34,433 nucleotides of DNA, taken from positions 1-34,433 of the forward strand of contig JAGYJP010000011.1 in NCBI GenBank assembly GCA_018402075.1, given 5' to 3'. Source of the DNA: Candidatus Nanopelagicales bacterium. Lineage in GTDB: Bacteria > Actinomycetota > Actinomycetes > S36-B12. Shown in pieces: positions 1 to 8,183 of this stretch. Position numbers and translations under genes: made by a program. How positions within the stretch are numbered: position 1 is the stretch's first letter; the number at the start of each line of letters is the position of its first letter. Below the pieces are notes generated by a model. The model had not been told where the DNA came from. It worked only from the letters and a program-made list of their open reading frames with translations, and did not search any database.

Positions 1-300
1 CAAAAGTTCAGGAATACCCGCGTACACGCTGTTCTCAAACAGCCCGACATCGTGATACCGCTCCCGGTACTTCTCAATCGCCTGGGTGATCTGGGAGTCG
101 CTCATGCCGAACTGCTCGCGGAAGGTGACCGCCAGTGGTGGACCCAGATAGGTCCGCATGGTGGCACGGTCGGGGTACTCGATTCCCTGCGCATCTAGGG
201 CATATTCAATGCAATTGAAAATCCCCGGACCCGAGTCGGTCAGGGTGCCGTCGAGGTCAAATAAGGCGACCTCTAAATCAAACGCTGAACGTTGTGCCAT
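1..300 (-). CDS. HAD-superfamily phosphatase (phosphoglycolate phosphatase-like), 3' part outside window
   Basis: The first 100 residues of a haloacid dehalogenase-type hydrolase; the rest lies beyond the left edge. The protein begins MAQRSAFDLEVALFDLDGTLTDSGPGI. The DLDGTLTDS stretch (about residues 15-23) is HAD motif I, with the nucleophile Asp15 and acid/base Asp17. It is followed by a helical cap region (YLGPPLAVTFREQFG) typical of the Gph/PGMB group, which dephosphorylates small phosphometabolites in the cytoplasm. The start at 298-300 is preceded on the minus strand by AAAGGA with a 7-nt spacer. The gene is divergent from the phosphodiesterase gene. The substrate cannot be read from this fragment. 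Confidence 0.85.
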   Translation of the reverse strand, partial: MAQRSAFDLEVALFDLDGTLTDSGPGIFNCIEYALDAQGIEYPDRATMRTYLGPPLAVTFREQFGMSDSQITQAIEKYRERYHDVGLFENSVYAGIPELL

Positions 301-334
301 GTCTGCATCCTTTCAGGCCGGAATATGGCACGGT

Positions 335-1120
335 ATGTCAGTGAGCTTGCCGCAGGTGATTGCCCACCGGGGAGCCAATGACACCGAGCCCGAGCATTCT
401 GTGGCCGCATACCTGCGGGCCATTGAGCAGGGTGCAAACGCCGTCGAATGCGATGTCCGATTGACCATGGACGGCACCCTGGTTTGCATACACGACCGCC
501 GAATCAACCGAACCAGCTCCGGCCGCGGCACGGTGTCCAGCCAATTTCACGCCGAACTGGACCTCAGTGACTTCAGTGGCAGCTTGGAAGACTGGATGGA
601 CTTTGAAGATCCCCGACCCGATGAAAGCCGGACCAGACTGCTCACCCTGGAAACCCTTCTGACCTTGGTACTTGATGCGTCACAAGAAATCGAGTTTGCC
701 ATTGAGACCAAACACCCGGTCCGGTTCGGAAAGTATGTTGAACTGGAACTCTTTGAAGTGCTGAAGCGCTATGGCCTTGCCAACTCCCCACGCGTACGCG
801 TCATGAGCTTTAGCAGACGGGCGGTGCAGCGCTATAAGAAACTCTCCCCTGCCACAAATGTTGTTTTCCTTCAAGGACGGGTCGCACGCAAGTATCGCGA
901 TGGAACACTTCCCGAAGACGTTGCTATTTCCGGTATCGATATTGAGTACATCCGCAAACGCCCCGAATACGTTGACCTGGTCCACCGCAAGGGCGGCAAG
1001 GTGCACGTGTGGACGGTTGACTCCATGTCAGATGTTGACCTGTGTGTGGAACTCGGAGTGGAGGCGATCATCTCGAATCGACCCGGTGAGGTACTCGCTC
1101 ACCTGAAAGTCTTGAACTAA
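335..1120 (+). CDS. Glycerophosphodiester phosphodiesterase (GDPD family)
   Basis: A 261-residue GDPD-family protein, which would hydrolyse glycerophosphodiesters to glycerol-3-phosphate and an alcohol. It opens with IAHRGANDTEPEHS (catalytic His-Arg, then the Glu of the PE.S motif). It continues with ECDVRLTMDGTLVCIHD, the usual metal-binding E-x-D and second catalytic His, and ends with a TIM-barrel C-terminus (VHVWTVDSMSDVDLCVELGVEAIISNRPGEV). No signal peptide is visible, so it is probably cytoplasmic. The open frame runs upstream to 158, but that part is antisense to the HAD gene and has no family similarity. ATG 335, shortly before the first beta strand, is the natural start; ATG 299 is an alternative. 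Confidence 0.85.
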   Translation: MSVSLPQVIAHRGANDTEPEHSVAAYLRAIEQGANAVECDVRLTMDGTLVCIHDRRINRTSSGRGTVSSQFHAELDLSDFSGSLEDWMDFEDPRPDESRTRLLTLETLLTLVLDASQEIEFAIETKHPVRFGKYVELELFEVLKRYGLANSPRVRVMSFSRRAVQRYKKLSPATNVVFLQGRVARKYRDGTLPEDVAISGIDIEYIRKRPEYVDLVHRKGGKVHVWTVDSMSDVDLCVELGVEAIISNRPGEVLAHLKVLN

Positions 1121-1130
1121 TCCCGACAGG

Positions 1131-1136
1131 TAAGTT
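1131..1136 (+). promoter_or_regulatory. -10 element (TAAGTT), leaderless-type
   Basis: TANNNT box ending 8 nt before the ATG at 1145. There is no Shine-Dalgarno sequence in between, so transcription probably starts at or beside the start codon. Confidence 0.45.
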
Positions 1137-1144
1137 GTGTCACT

Positions 1145-2101
1145 ATGGCCAAGAAGCAGAATCTCGCACCCGTTTCCGTGATTGAAGGGGAAGTCCCCGT
1201 TGTAGGAATGCGCGAACCGTGTCCATGTGGATCGGGAAGGCGCTACAAGGCCTGCCACGGCAAGGAAGCTTCCAAAGCTGTGGCCGCACCCAATCGTCCG
1301 TTCCAGGGGTTCGTCAGTGAGTGCGACATTGTGGCCATGCGTGAGCTCGTGCCATCTGCCACCGCGGAGTTAACCCTGCGTAAAGGTGTTGGTGGGGGTC
1401 GCAAGGTCACCCTGGCGACCGTGTTGCCCATGGCCTACCCCGCACTGGTGCGTGCCAACGGCGATATTTTGTTGGGACTGCAGATCAACACCGGTAGCGG
1501 TGATGCTTCACGCGATCTTGCCAATGCATTGCAACGAGCCCTCGAAGCACCCCATGGCGAACCGGTCGGCATTGACCGAGTGACCACCGATTCACCATCG
1601 GCCCAGGAATTCATTGATCCATCCGTCAAGCTCGAAGTGGTTGTTAATGACAACTTTGATTTCTGGGTGGAAAGTGGTGGCGAGGTCACACAGGATGTTC
1701 AAGCATCCCTTGAGCGTGCCAGTGAATACGCCAACCCGACCAAGAAACTAACATCCGTTGAAGCCGGGTACTGGACTCAAATGGGATCCAAGGAACACCT
1801 TCGCTGGATCATGTCCACACCGGAAAATGAATTGCTTAATGCACTTGCCCGGCTGCATGCGGCCGATGCAGACTCCATTGGGCCTGACACACGCCTGGTG
1901 GGCATGTTCCGCGCCCAAGGACTGGTTGTCCCCGTGTGGGATTTACCGCTTGGCCGCGGTGCAGATGCCATTGAAGAACCTACCGCAGCATTTGGTGTGC
2001 GATTACAAGAGGCGCTCGCTGAATCAAAGCCGCTGTCAGATGCGGAGCGGCGTGCCCGGTCGGGGCTTACGACTCGTCAGGTGACGTTGCGAGACTCGTA
2101 G
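1145..2101 (+). CDS. DUF5926 family protein with N-terminal SEC-C zinc motif
   Basis: A 318-residue protein of the actinobacterial DUF5926 family. Residues 25-39 (REPCPCGSGRRYKAC, then H) form a SEC-C motif, the small CxC..C-H zinc site also found at the SecA C-terminus. The rest (ATAELTLRKG, VLPMAYPALVRANGDILLGLQ, WDLPLGRGADAIEEP) is the family core, whose function I do not know. SEC-C proteins are often mis-called SecA; there are no ATPase motifs here. It is probably expressed from its own leaderless promoter. Its last 35 bp overlap the end of the convergent membrane-protein gene, and its stop codon lies inside a 30-bp tandem repeat. Confidence 0.8.
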   Translation: MAKKQNLAPVSVIEGEVPVVGMREPCPCGSGRRYKACHGKEASKAVAAPNRPFQGFVSECDIVAMRELVPSATAELTLRKGVGGGRKVTLATVLPMAYPALVRANGDILLGLQINTGSGDASRDLANALQRALEAPHGEPVGIDRVTTDSPSAQEFIDPSVKLEVVVNDNFDFWVESGGEVTQDVQASLERASEYANPTKKLTSVEAGYWTQMGSKEHLRWIMSTPENELLNALARLHAADADSIGPDTRLVGMFRAQGLVVPVWDLPLGRGADAIEEPTAAFGVRLQEALAESKPLSDAERRARSGLTTRQVTLRDS

Positions 2102-3470
2102 AGTCGAGCGGAGTGGGGCTGAGACTCGTAGAGTCGAGCGGAGTGGGGCTGGGACTCGTAGATGGATCTTTTTCCACCTGGTTCTTCAGGATGTCAACAG
2201 CAGAGGCAGGGGCGATTACCCCGGTTCCTTTGTAGCGTGGGCCAGACCACGGAGCAGGTACCGCATCTAGTGCATTGCAGAGTTGATAAGCCGCAAATTC
2301 ATAGCGCTTGCGCGAGATCGAGAACTGAATCCACGCGGTGTCAAGGTCAACCTCAATTGGATAACCAGCCTCTTTGAGCATTGCCGCTGCGGAGTTGAAT
2401 TCCTCGCGGGTGAGTTGAATCCCTTTGCTTTGACCAGCGCTAATGAGATCAATTGCTTTCTGCGAGAACCCGCGGGTGGAATCTGATGTTGCCGCCATCT
2501 CCACAGCAATGGTTCCTGGCCGGTAACCGGGCATTTTTTCCATTTCGCGCTCTGAAGGATTTGGTGAGCCAAAATACTTGCCAACGAATGGAATGCGATC
2601 ACGTAATTTCTTTTTCACAAACATGTGCGTATAGAGGGTTTCGAATGTTTCGGATCCGTGAACCACTAATTCCGAGGCTACTGCGCGTGGAAGTGTTTTT
2701 GTCAGGGCCAACTGAAGGGATGCAGCATCCATGATGCACAGGGTTGACACGAGCCAGTGTCGGTACGGTGTTGCCGAGCGAATCTGAACGAGAACGGGAT
2801 AGGTCGTGTGGGTTAATCGGACATTGCCCATCCAAGCAATCCACAAGCGAAATCTTTCGGTGGAGTCATTCAGTTGGTTATTCAAGGTCAGGCGTGCCAA
2901 GTACTCAGGACCCCAGCTTGGCTCGCCGCCGGTCACGCTAAGGAGTGCAACATTTACTTCTCGGTCTACGTATGCGCTGTAAATGGTGGGAAGGAAACCG
3001 ATCAGGAGTGCAATAACAATTGGACCTGTCGCGGCTGCCATGAATTCCAAGGCAGTGGGCTCAGCAGCATTTGCGTCAGCAAACCCCAAAGTAAATAAGC
3101 TCGAACCGGATTGACGCAAGGCTTGACCGAAATTCATGCCCGCGAGTCCATAAATCCAGAGTGCGAAAGCGAAGAAGTACAACAGCAACCACACAATCAA
3201 CTGACTGACAATGATCATGGGACCACTCCACGCCAGCACCGAATCTCGACCTTCATAAGTCTTGCGTCGGTAGGCAATAAATCGATGGATTCCGGTCACT
3301 GAGCGGGAGACCACATTAGCAATGGTGGAAGACAGGGAACGAGGAACAACAACGGTGCGAAGCAGGCTGACGGTGGTGACAATGAACAGAAAAATGCCAA
3401 GAAGTGTTGCGGCACTTCGGGAAAAGAGTTCAAGCACAAAGGTATTATCTATGGCATCCACATGACACAT
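2067..3470 (-). CDS. Membrane protein with pore-like loop and long cytoplasmic C-terminus
   Basis: A 467-residue integral membrane protein. From the chosen ATG (3468-3470) there are hydrophobic segments near residues 12-36 (SAATLLGIFLFIVTTVSLL), 80-108 (IIVSQLIVWLLLYFFAFALW) and 145-165 (GPIVIALLIGFLPTIYSAY). Between the second and third sits SGSSLFTLGFAD, which resembles a potassium-channel pore helix and filter (T-x-G-Y/F-G-D) with Ala where the second Gly should be. A soluble domain of roughly 250 residues follows, then a Ser/Thr/Pro-rich tail made of two 10-residue repeats. I recognise no named family; a two-TM ion-channel-like protein is the best guess. The frame is open to 3617, but that part is antisense to the divergent gene and looks non-coding. 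Confidence 0.7.
   Translation of the reverse strand: MCHVDAIDNTFVLELFSRSAATLLGIFLFIVTTVSLLRTVVVPRSLSSTIANVVSRSVTGIHRFIAYRRKTYEGRDSVLAWSGPMIIVSQLIVWLLLYFFAFALWIYGLAGMNFGQALRQSGSSLFTLGFADANAAEPTALEFMAAATGPIVIALLIGFLPTIYSAYVDREVNVALLSVTGGEPSWGPEYLARLTLNNQLNDSTERFRLWIAWMGNVRLTHTTYPVLVQIRSATPYRHWLVSTLCIMDAASLQLALTKTLPRAVASELVVHGSETFETLYTHMFVKKKLRDRIPFVGKYFGSPNPSEREMEKMPGYRPGTIAVEMAATSDSTRGFSQKAIDLISAGQSKGIQLTREEFNSAAAMLKEAGYPIEVDLDTAWIQFSISRKRYEFAAYQLCNALDAVPAPWSGPRYKGTGVIAPASAVDILKNQVEKDPSTSPSPTPLDSTSLSPTPLDSTSLATSPDES
2091..2161. repeat. 30-bp tandem repeat, two full copies plus a partial third
   Basis: Copies at 2091-2120 and 2121-2150 are identical, and 2151-2161 begins a third. The unit contains GACTCGTAGAGTCGAGC. 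On the minus strand it encodes the repeated LDSTSLSPTP tail of the membrane protein; 30 nt is ten codons, so the frame is kept. On the plus strand the first copy carries the final codons and TAG of the DUF5926 gene. Confidence 0.9.
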
Positions 3471-3493
3471 GGTGGCATGGTCTGCTCGGGCAC

Positions 3494-3499
3494 TACGCT
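3494..3499 (+). promoter_or_regulatory. -10 element (TACGCT), leaderless-type
   Basis: TANNNT box ending 7 nt before the ATG at 3507, with no Shine-Dalgarno sequence between. This supports 3507 over the upstream in-frame ATGs at 3462 and 3477. Confidence 0.4.
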
Positions 3500-3506
3500 T
3501 CGACAT

Positions 3507-3998
3507 ATGGATCTTGATGCCCAAACCGCCACGATTGTGGCTCTCGTGGGCATTGTTGTTGGTGCCATAGGCATTGTTATTGGTGTGATTGCTCTTGCCA
3601 AACTCTCTCGGTTGCATCGTTCTTATGCGCTGCTGGAAGTTGCCGAAGGCCGCGATTCATTCCTTGATGTACTCGCCCGCACCCGTGAGGAGTTCGCTGA
3701 ACTTTCCGACGATGTGAAGGGTTTGGACTATTCCGTGGGACAGGTCACTCGCGGCCTGTCCATTGCTTTGCGTCATGTTGCCGTGGTTCGCTACGACGCC
3801 CTTGACAACATGGGTGGCCGCTACTCCTTCTCGGCAGCACTTGTGGACGATTTCGGCGACGGCTTGATCATCACGAGTTTTCATGGGCGTTCCGAGACCC
3901 GCTCCTACCTCAAATCAATTGTGGGCGGCGTGTCTGAGATCGATCTGTCACCGGAAGAAAAAGAAGCGGTCACCATTGCGCTGCGAGGCGGGAAGTAA
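3507..3998 (+). CDS. DUF4446 family membrane-anchored protein
   Basis: A 163-residue protein of the DUF4446 family. One N-terminal membrane segment (residues 7-32, VALVGIVVGAIGIVIGVIAL) precedes a short coiled region and the conserved core VAVVRYDALDNMGGRYSFSAALVDDFGDGLIITSFHGR. It ends with a family-typical LSPEEKEAV tail. The role of the family is unknown; the soluble part should be cytoplasmic. The gene is divergent from the pore-like membrane protein, and its last 94 bp are antisense to the end of the GLUG-repeat gene. The core matches family memory well, so the stop at 3998 is probably right. Confidence 0.8.
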   Translation: MDLDAQTATIVALVGIVVGAIGIVIGVIALAKLSRLHRSYALLEVAEGRDSFLDVLARTREEFAELSDDVKGLDYSVGQVTRGLSIALRHVAVVRYDALDNMGGRYSFSAALVDDFGDGLIITSFHGRSETRSYLKSIVGGVSEIDLSPEEKEAVTIALRGGK

Positions 3999-5890
3999 TC
4001 CACTCTCACTATTACGTAGTGCTCTTCTGCTCCATTGCCCCTGATCCGCATCAAATAGTCCCCAGGGACTGATGTCTGGAATGCCGGAAGTGTTGTTCGA
4101 CCCTTAACGCCAGTGTTCGCCGTACCTAAACGCACCCAGCGTCCATTAATTCGAATCGCAACAGAAACTTCACTCGAGGCCGCAAGACCATTAACTGACA
4201 CTCGAATGATCTCTCCTGTTTTCGCTGCAACTTTCGGGGCATTCCTTGCTTTTGTACTGGCTGGGGCGGAGGATCGAATCGGTACCGTCACTGCAATGAT
4301 GTCTCCGGTAATTGCGCTGAAACCGGGTGCCAGCGGACGCACGTTTTGTTGGAAAACAGGTGCTGTCGGTGTCTCTACTGTCACCGTTGGAGTTGTAGCT
4401 GGAGCAGGTGTTGGACTAACTGTGGGTGTGGGTTCAGGTATCGGTGCGGGTGCGGGCGTCGGGTCGGGGACCGGAGTTAATGCGCAGCCGCTGGGGTTTA
4501 CCGCCACGGTACTGACCAAGTAGGGATAGCCGTTGTTGAATGCCGAGCAAATCGCCCACGTTGTTCCACCGTCCCAATAAGGACTGATGGACCAACCAGC
4601 ATCAGAGAATGTAGAGAGTTGTTTCATTTCTGTTGTTGCCTTGCCCGTAACGCCGATGCCAGATTTTGTTCCTGCCCCGGGACTGGATTGAATCGAAGTA
4701 GTTACATCCCAGAAGGATGCGCCCCCGTCAATTTCGGATTGGCCGATAAACCCACCGACATCTCCACCATCGGTTAATGGGCTCAAGGTTGCAGAAGAAT
4801 AGGTGCGAGCGACTGTCCCGGTGTGTGCTGTCCCCAGCACCCCACCTAACTGCCATTTGCCCGATAGGCGCCCACTAAAAAATGAATCGGTTAGATTGCT
4901 CCCGCCTACCGAGTACCCATTGCCAATCCGACCAGAAATACCTCCAATGACCGAATATCCAGTGATGTCTCCCGATGCATAGGATCTAGAAACGTGCGCG
5001 CCGCTAATGTCTCCAATGAGACCACCGATTTGCGTCGAAGTATTGGGAGAGGTGTCACCGGTGCTTCCGGTGACGTTTCCGCTAGCCCAGGAGTCATTGA
5101 TAACTGCTCGTCCGGTTGACGCGTCGCTATTTCCGCCTATTGCCCCGATCAAGCCTCCGCCATTTGATGGAACACGGTTAATATGAATCAAGGAAATATT
5201 TCCGGTTGAAAAACTATTGGTAACAGTTACGATCTCTGAGAACATAGTCACAACTCGCCCAATGAGGCCGCCAATATCTGCTTGGCCTGCGACAGTCCCG
5301 GTGGCACTGCTGTCCGTCACTGTCGTTCCCGGACCTGCTGAACTTGCACCCTCGTCATAGATGCTGCCAATCAGCCCGCCTGCACCAGCACCGGCATAAG
5401 CAACAGCTGTCACAGTGACCGAGGAGTGGCAATTCGTGACAGTACCTGAGTAGACACGACCAACAAGGCCGCCAACTTCTGCTGACCCAACTACAGACCC
5501 TGAGACATTAACATTGGACAGATTGGCCCCTCGAATTGCACCAAAAAGTCCCACATAGCTGGTATCGCCCGTTATTGATAGCCCAGTTATGTCGTAGTGA
5601 CCACCGTTGTAGCTACCGGTAAACGGGTTAGCTTCACCCCCAAGCGGTGTCCAAGGCGCACTCAGCAGAATGTCACTGGTCTGAAGAAAGTGCGATGATA
5701 AACAGAATGCCACTTCATTCAAGTCAAGCTGGCTATCCACCAAGTACGGGTCCCCTGACGTTCCACTACCTTGTCCGGCGAAGTACGTAACACAGTTACC
5801 GTTCGCGTGGGCAATGGGAATTGCAATGGTGGCACTTGTCATTCCTAAGAAGCCGACGAGCAGGAATAAAAGAGCTCGATACAAAGGCAT
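3905..5890 (-). CDS. Secreted GLUG-repeat surface protein
   Basis: A 661-residue exported protein. The start ATG (5888-5890) begins a signal peptide (MPLYRALLFLLVGFLG, then AIPIAHANG). A perfect TATAAT box ends 6 nt upstream, so this start is preferred over the frame's opening at 6001. Residues about 60-400 hold many GLUG-type repeats (VGGLVGRV, AGGLIGSIY, IGGLIGRV, GGGLIGAIG, IGGLIGDIS), which form beta-helical or adhesin-like folds in other bacteria. A Pro-Thr-rich linker (TPAPAPIPEPTPTVSPTPAP) then leads to a C-terminal beta domain. No LPXTG motif or C-terminal anchor is seen, so it may be released or bound non-covalently. It is probably an adhesin or envelope protein. The last 94 bp overlap the DUF4446 gene antisense. 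Confidence 0.8.
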   Translation of the reverse strand: MPLYRALLFLLVGFLGMTSATIAIPIAHANGNCVTYFAGQGSGTSGDPYLVDSQLDLNEVAFCLSSHFLQTSDILLSAPWTPLGGEANPFTGSYNGGHYDITGLSITGDTSYVGLFGAIRGANLSNVNVSGSVVGSAEVGGLVGRVYSGTVTNCHSSVTVTAVAYAGAGAGGLIGSIYDEGASSAGPGTTVTDSSATGTVAGQADIGGLIGRVVTMFSEIVTVTNSFSTGNISLIHINRVPSNGGGLIGAIGGNSDASTGRAVINDSWASGNVTGSTGDTSPNTSTQIGGLIGDISGAHVSRSYASGDITGYSVIGGISGRIGNGYSVGGSNLTDSFFSGRLSGKWQLGGVLGTAHTGTVARTYSSATLSPLTDGGDVGGFIGQSEIDGGASFWDVTTSIQSSPGAGTKSGIGVTGKATTEMKQLSTFSDAGWSISPYWDGGTTWAICSAFNNGYPYLVSTVAVNPSGCALTPVPDPTPAPAPIPEPTPTVSPTPAPATTPTVTVETPTAPVFQQNVRPLAPGFSAITGDIIAVTVPIRSSAPASTKARNAPKVAAKTGEIIRVSVNGLAASSEVSVAIRINGRWVRLGTANTGVKGRTTLPAFQTSVPGDYLMRIRGNGAEEHYVIVRVDYFPPRSAMVTASFSSGDRSISDTPPTIDLR

Positions 5891-5896
5891 TTGGGG

Positions 5897-5902
5897 ATTA
5901 TA
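5897..5902 (-). promoter_or_regulatory. -10 element (TATAAT), leaderless-type
   Basis: Consensus -10 on the minus strand, ending 6 nt before the start codon of the GLUG-repeat gene. No clear -35 and no Shine-Dalgarno sequence are visible. Confidence 0.6.
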
Positions 5903-5984
5903 TGGCTCGGCAAGGCAACTTTTGAGGGCGCGCAACATGTCCATCACGTGGATGGTTGGATAGGTACCAAAGGAAGAGGTGTGT

Positions 5985-6971
5985 GTGCGCGTTCTTGTCA
6001 CCGGCGGTGCCGGGTTTATTGGTAGCCACTTTGTGCGTGAGTTACTCGCTGGGTCCTATCCAGGTCTCGGAGTCATTGATGGTGTGACGGTCTACGACAA
6101 ACTCACCTACGCGGGCAACCTTGAAAACCTTGTTTCTGTCTCTGATGATCCCCGCTACACATTTGTTCAGGGTGATATTTGCGATGGAGGCCTGCTGGAT
6201 CAGGTGCTCCCCGGCCACGACCTCGTGGTGAACTTCGCTGCCGAGACGCATGTGGATCGCTCAATTCACGGCCCCCAGGATTTTGTGGTCACAAATGTTG
6301 TTGGTACGCAAACGGTACTTGATGCGTGCTTGCGCAACAACATTCCGCGCGTGGTGCACATTGGCACCGACGAAGTGTATGGATCCATTGATGAAGGATC
6401 CTGGACAGAAAATGAACCACTGTTGCCCAACTCGCCGTATTCCGCCGCCAAGGCAGCAGCCGAATTACTCGTTCGCTCCTATTTTGTGACCTACGGGTTG
6501 AATGTTTCATCTACTCGCTGTTCAAATAATTACGGGCCGTATCAATTCCCCGAGAAAGTAATTCCACTTTTTGTAACAAACCTGATCGACGGCAAGAAAG
6601 TTCCTTTGTACGGCGACGGACTCAATATTCGTGACTGGCTGCATGTCGATGATCACTGTCGAGGAATTGCATTGGTTGCTGAAAAAGGCGAGGCCGGTCA
6701 CTCGTACAACATTGGTGGCGGATTGGAATTGAATAACAAGGAGTTGACCGAGCAGGTGCTCGCTGCCATGGGTGCGGATTGGTCCATGGTGCAGCCGGTC
6801 GAAGACCGCAAGGGACATGATCGCCGCTACTCCGTTAACGATTCAAAGTTGCGCGCACTGGGTTACGCTCCCCAGCACCAATTCGCTGATGGCCTTGCTG
6901 AAACTGTGCAGTGGTATCAAGACAATGAAGCTTGGTGGCGGCCGTTGCAGGCAAAGGCAGCGAGCAACTAA
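5985..6971 (+). CDS. rmlB: dTDP-glucose 4,6-dehydratase
   Basis: A 328-residue short-chain dehydrogenase/reductase that converts dTDP-glucose to dTDP-4-keto-6-deoxyglucose, the second step of dTDP-L-rhamnose synthesis in the cytoplasm. Visible motifs are the NAD-binding VTGGAGFIGS (residues 5-14), the catalytic HIGTDEVYG, and YSAAKAAAE with the Tyr-x3-Lys pair. CSNNYGPYQFPEKVIP and DGLNIRDWLHVDDHC are RmlB hallmarks. The frame opens at GTG 5979, but AAGGAAGAGG at 5969-5978 is best spaced for GTG 5985, which gives the usual MRVLVTGGAGF start. It is followed after 22 bp by rmlD, so the two are probably co-transcribed. Confidence 0.95.
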   Translation: MRVLVTGGAGFIGSHFVRELLAGSYPGLGVIDGVTVYDKLTYAGNLENLVSVSDDPRYTFVQGDICDGGLLDQVLPGHDLVVNFAAETHVDRSIHGPQDFVVTNVVGTQTVLDACLRNNIPRVVHIGTDEVYGSIDEGSWTENEPLLPNSPYSAAKAAAELLVRSYFVTYGLNVSSTRCSNNYGPYQFPEKVIPLFVTNLIDGKKVPLYGDGLNIRDWLHVDDHCRGIALVAEKGEAGHSYNIGGGLELNNKELTEQVLAAMGADWSMVQPVEDRKGHDRRYSVNDSKLRALGYAPQHQFADGLAETVQWYQDNEAWWRPLQAKAASN

Positions 6972-6993
6972 ACGCCATGGTGAGTGATCAGCC

Positions 6994-7860
6994 ATGAAAG
7001 TTCTTGTCACCGGCAGTAATGGCCAACTGGGATCGGAGTTGCTCGTTCGGTATGCCGAACGATCCTTTGACACGGTGTACGCCGGTGATCTCCCTGACCT
7101 GGATATCACTTCCGCTGAATCAGTTACCGCACTATTTGATGAAATAAAGCCAGATGTTGTGATCAACTGCGCGGCGTGGACCGCGGTCGATGCCGCCGAA
7201 GAAAATGAACGCGGTGCTTATGCGGTGAACGCTGAGGGCCCGGCGATACTTGCCGTTCAGTGCGCCCGAGTCGGTGCCCGTCTGGTGCATATTTCTACCG
7301 ATTACGTGTTTGGGGGAGATTCCACGGAGCCCTACCAAGAGAATGATCACGCTGAACCGGTAACCGCCTATGGCCGCACCAAACTTGTGGGTGAAAAATA
7401 TGTACAGGAAATACTCCCCGACAATCACGTGATTGTGCGCACCGCGTGGCTCTACGGAATCAATGGCGAAAATTTTGTGAAGACAATCATTCGTGCACTC
7501 GATCAGCGCGATGTCTTGACCGTGGTGACCGATCAAGTTGGCCAACCAACATATGCGGGTGATTTAGCCGATGCAATCGTTGATTTGATTGACGTGCCCG
7601 GAGCGAGGGGAATTTTCCACGCCACCAACAGCGGTGTGGCATCCTGGTTTGAATTCGCCCAGAAGATCGTGGTGGAAATTGGTGGAGACCCCGAACGAAT
7701 CTTGCCCACGGATTCATCTAGTTTTGTGAGGTTGGCGCCCCGGCCACCTTATTCCGTCTTGGGTCACGGGCGTTGGGCTGAAGTGGGGTTGGCGCCAATG
7801 CGTGATTGGCGGGTCGCATTGCACGAAGCAATGCCCGAGATCAGGCTATCCATCGACTAA
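6994..7860 (+). CDS. rmlD: dTDP-4-dehydrorhamnose reductase
   Basis: A 288-residue NAD(P)H-dependent reductase that catalyses the last step to dTDP-L-rhamnose. Motifs include VTGSNGQLGSEL (Rossmann, residues 4-15), DVVINCAAWTAVDAAE, ISTDYVFGG, and YGRTKLVGE with the catalytic Tyr-x3-Lys. RTAWLYGINGENFVKTI is typical of RmlD. It follows rmlB in the same direction. The third enzyme of this branch, RmlC (3,5-epimerase), is not in the window, and RmlA lies 24 kb away. The TAA overlaps the TAG of the convergent toxin gene by 4 bp. Confidence 0.95.
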   Translation: MKVLVTGSNGQLGSELLVRYAERSFDTVYAGDLPDLDITSAESVTALFDEIKPDVVINCAAWTAVDAAEENERGAYAVNAEGPAILAVQCARVGARLVHISTDYVFGGDSTEPYQENDHAEPVTAYGRTKLVGEKYVQEILPDNHVIVRTAWLYGINGENFVKTIIRALDQRDVLTVVTDQVGQPTYAGDLADAIVDLIDVPGARGIFHATNSGVASWFEFAQKIVVEIGGDPERILPTDSSSFVRLAPRPPYSVLGHGRWAEVGLAPMRDWRVALHEAMPEIRLSID

Positions 7861-8183
7861 CGCAGCCACCGACTAATCCAGGTGGCAACCTCGGTCATGG
7901 TTGCTTCGTCTGCTTGACCGATCATCCTTATGAATCTTTGGCGAGAAACCGACCGAGGTTGTTCGGTCATGGCGAAAGTTTCTCTCCCCAAAGTTGACGA
8001 ACCCCGAATGGGAACATGATTTGGCCACACTCGATTGCGAGTTGTACAGGGAAGTAGCACAGTCATGCTATCCACAATTTCTTCATAGGTACTGCTCGAG
8101 ATGATCAAAGACGGTCGGAAACCATTCTGTTCGCGGCCTATCCCCTTTCCAAGGTCAACCCACCAAAGTTCACCGGTCTTCAT
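7857..8183 (-). CDS. mazF: MazF/PemK-family toxin (endoribonuclease)
   Basis: A 108-residue MazF/PemK/CcdB-fold protein, predicted to be a sequence-specific mRNA interferase. The family pattern is clear: GELWWVDLGKGIGREQNGFRPSLIIS at the N-terminus with the conserved RP, then TVLLPCTTRNRVWPNHVPI, then FAMTEQPRSVSRQRFIRMIG. The chosen ATG (8181-8183) gives the normal MKTGELWWV start; an in-frame codon 21 nt upstream is less likely. It overlaps the antitoxin gene by 14 nt, so translation is probably coupled. Which RNA site it cuts cannot be told. Confidence 0.85.
   Translation of the reverse strand: MKTGELWWVDLGKGIGREQNGFRPSLIISSSTYEEIVDSMTVLLPCTTRNRVWPNHVPIRGSSTLGRETFAMTEQPRSVSRQRFIRMIGQADEATMTEVATWISRWLR

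Noticed and set aside
2162..3302. Several plus-strand frames opposite the pore-like membrane protein
   Set aside because: They are short, lack start signals and lie wholly antisense to a long, hydrophobic, credible protein.
4113..4523. 136-codon plus-strand frame inside the GLUG-repeat gene
   Set aside because: It is antisense to the Pro/Thr-rich linker; the Val/Gly-rich sequence is a by-product of that composition.
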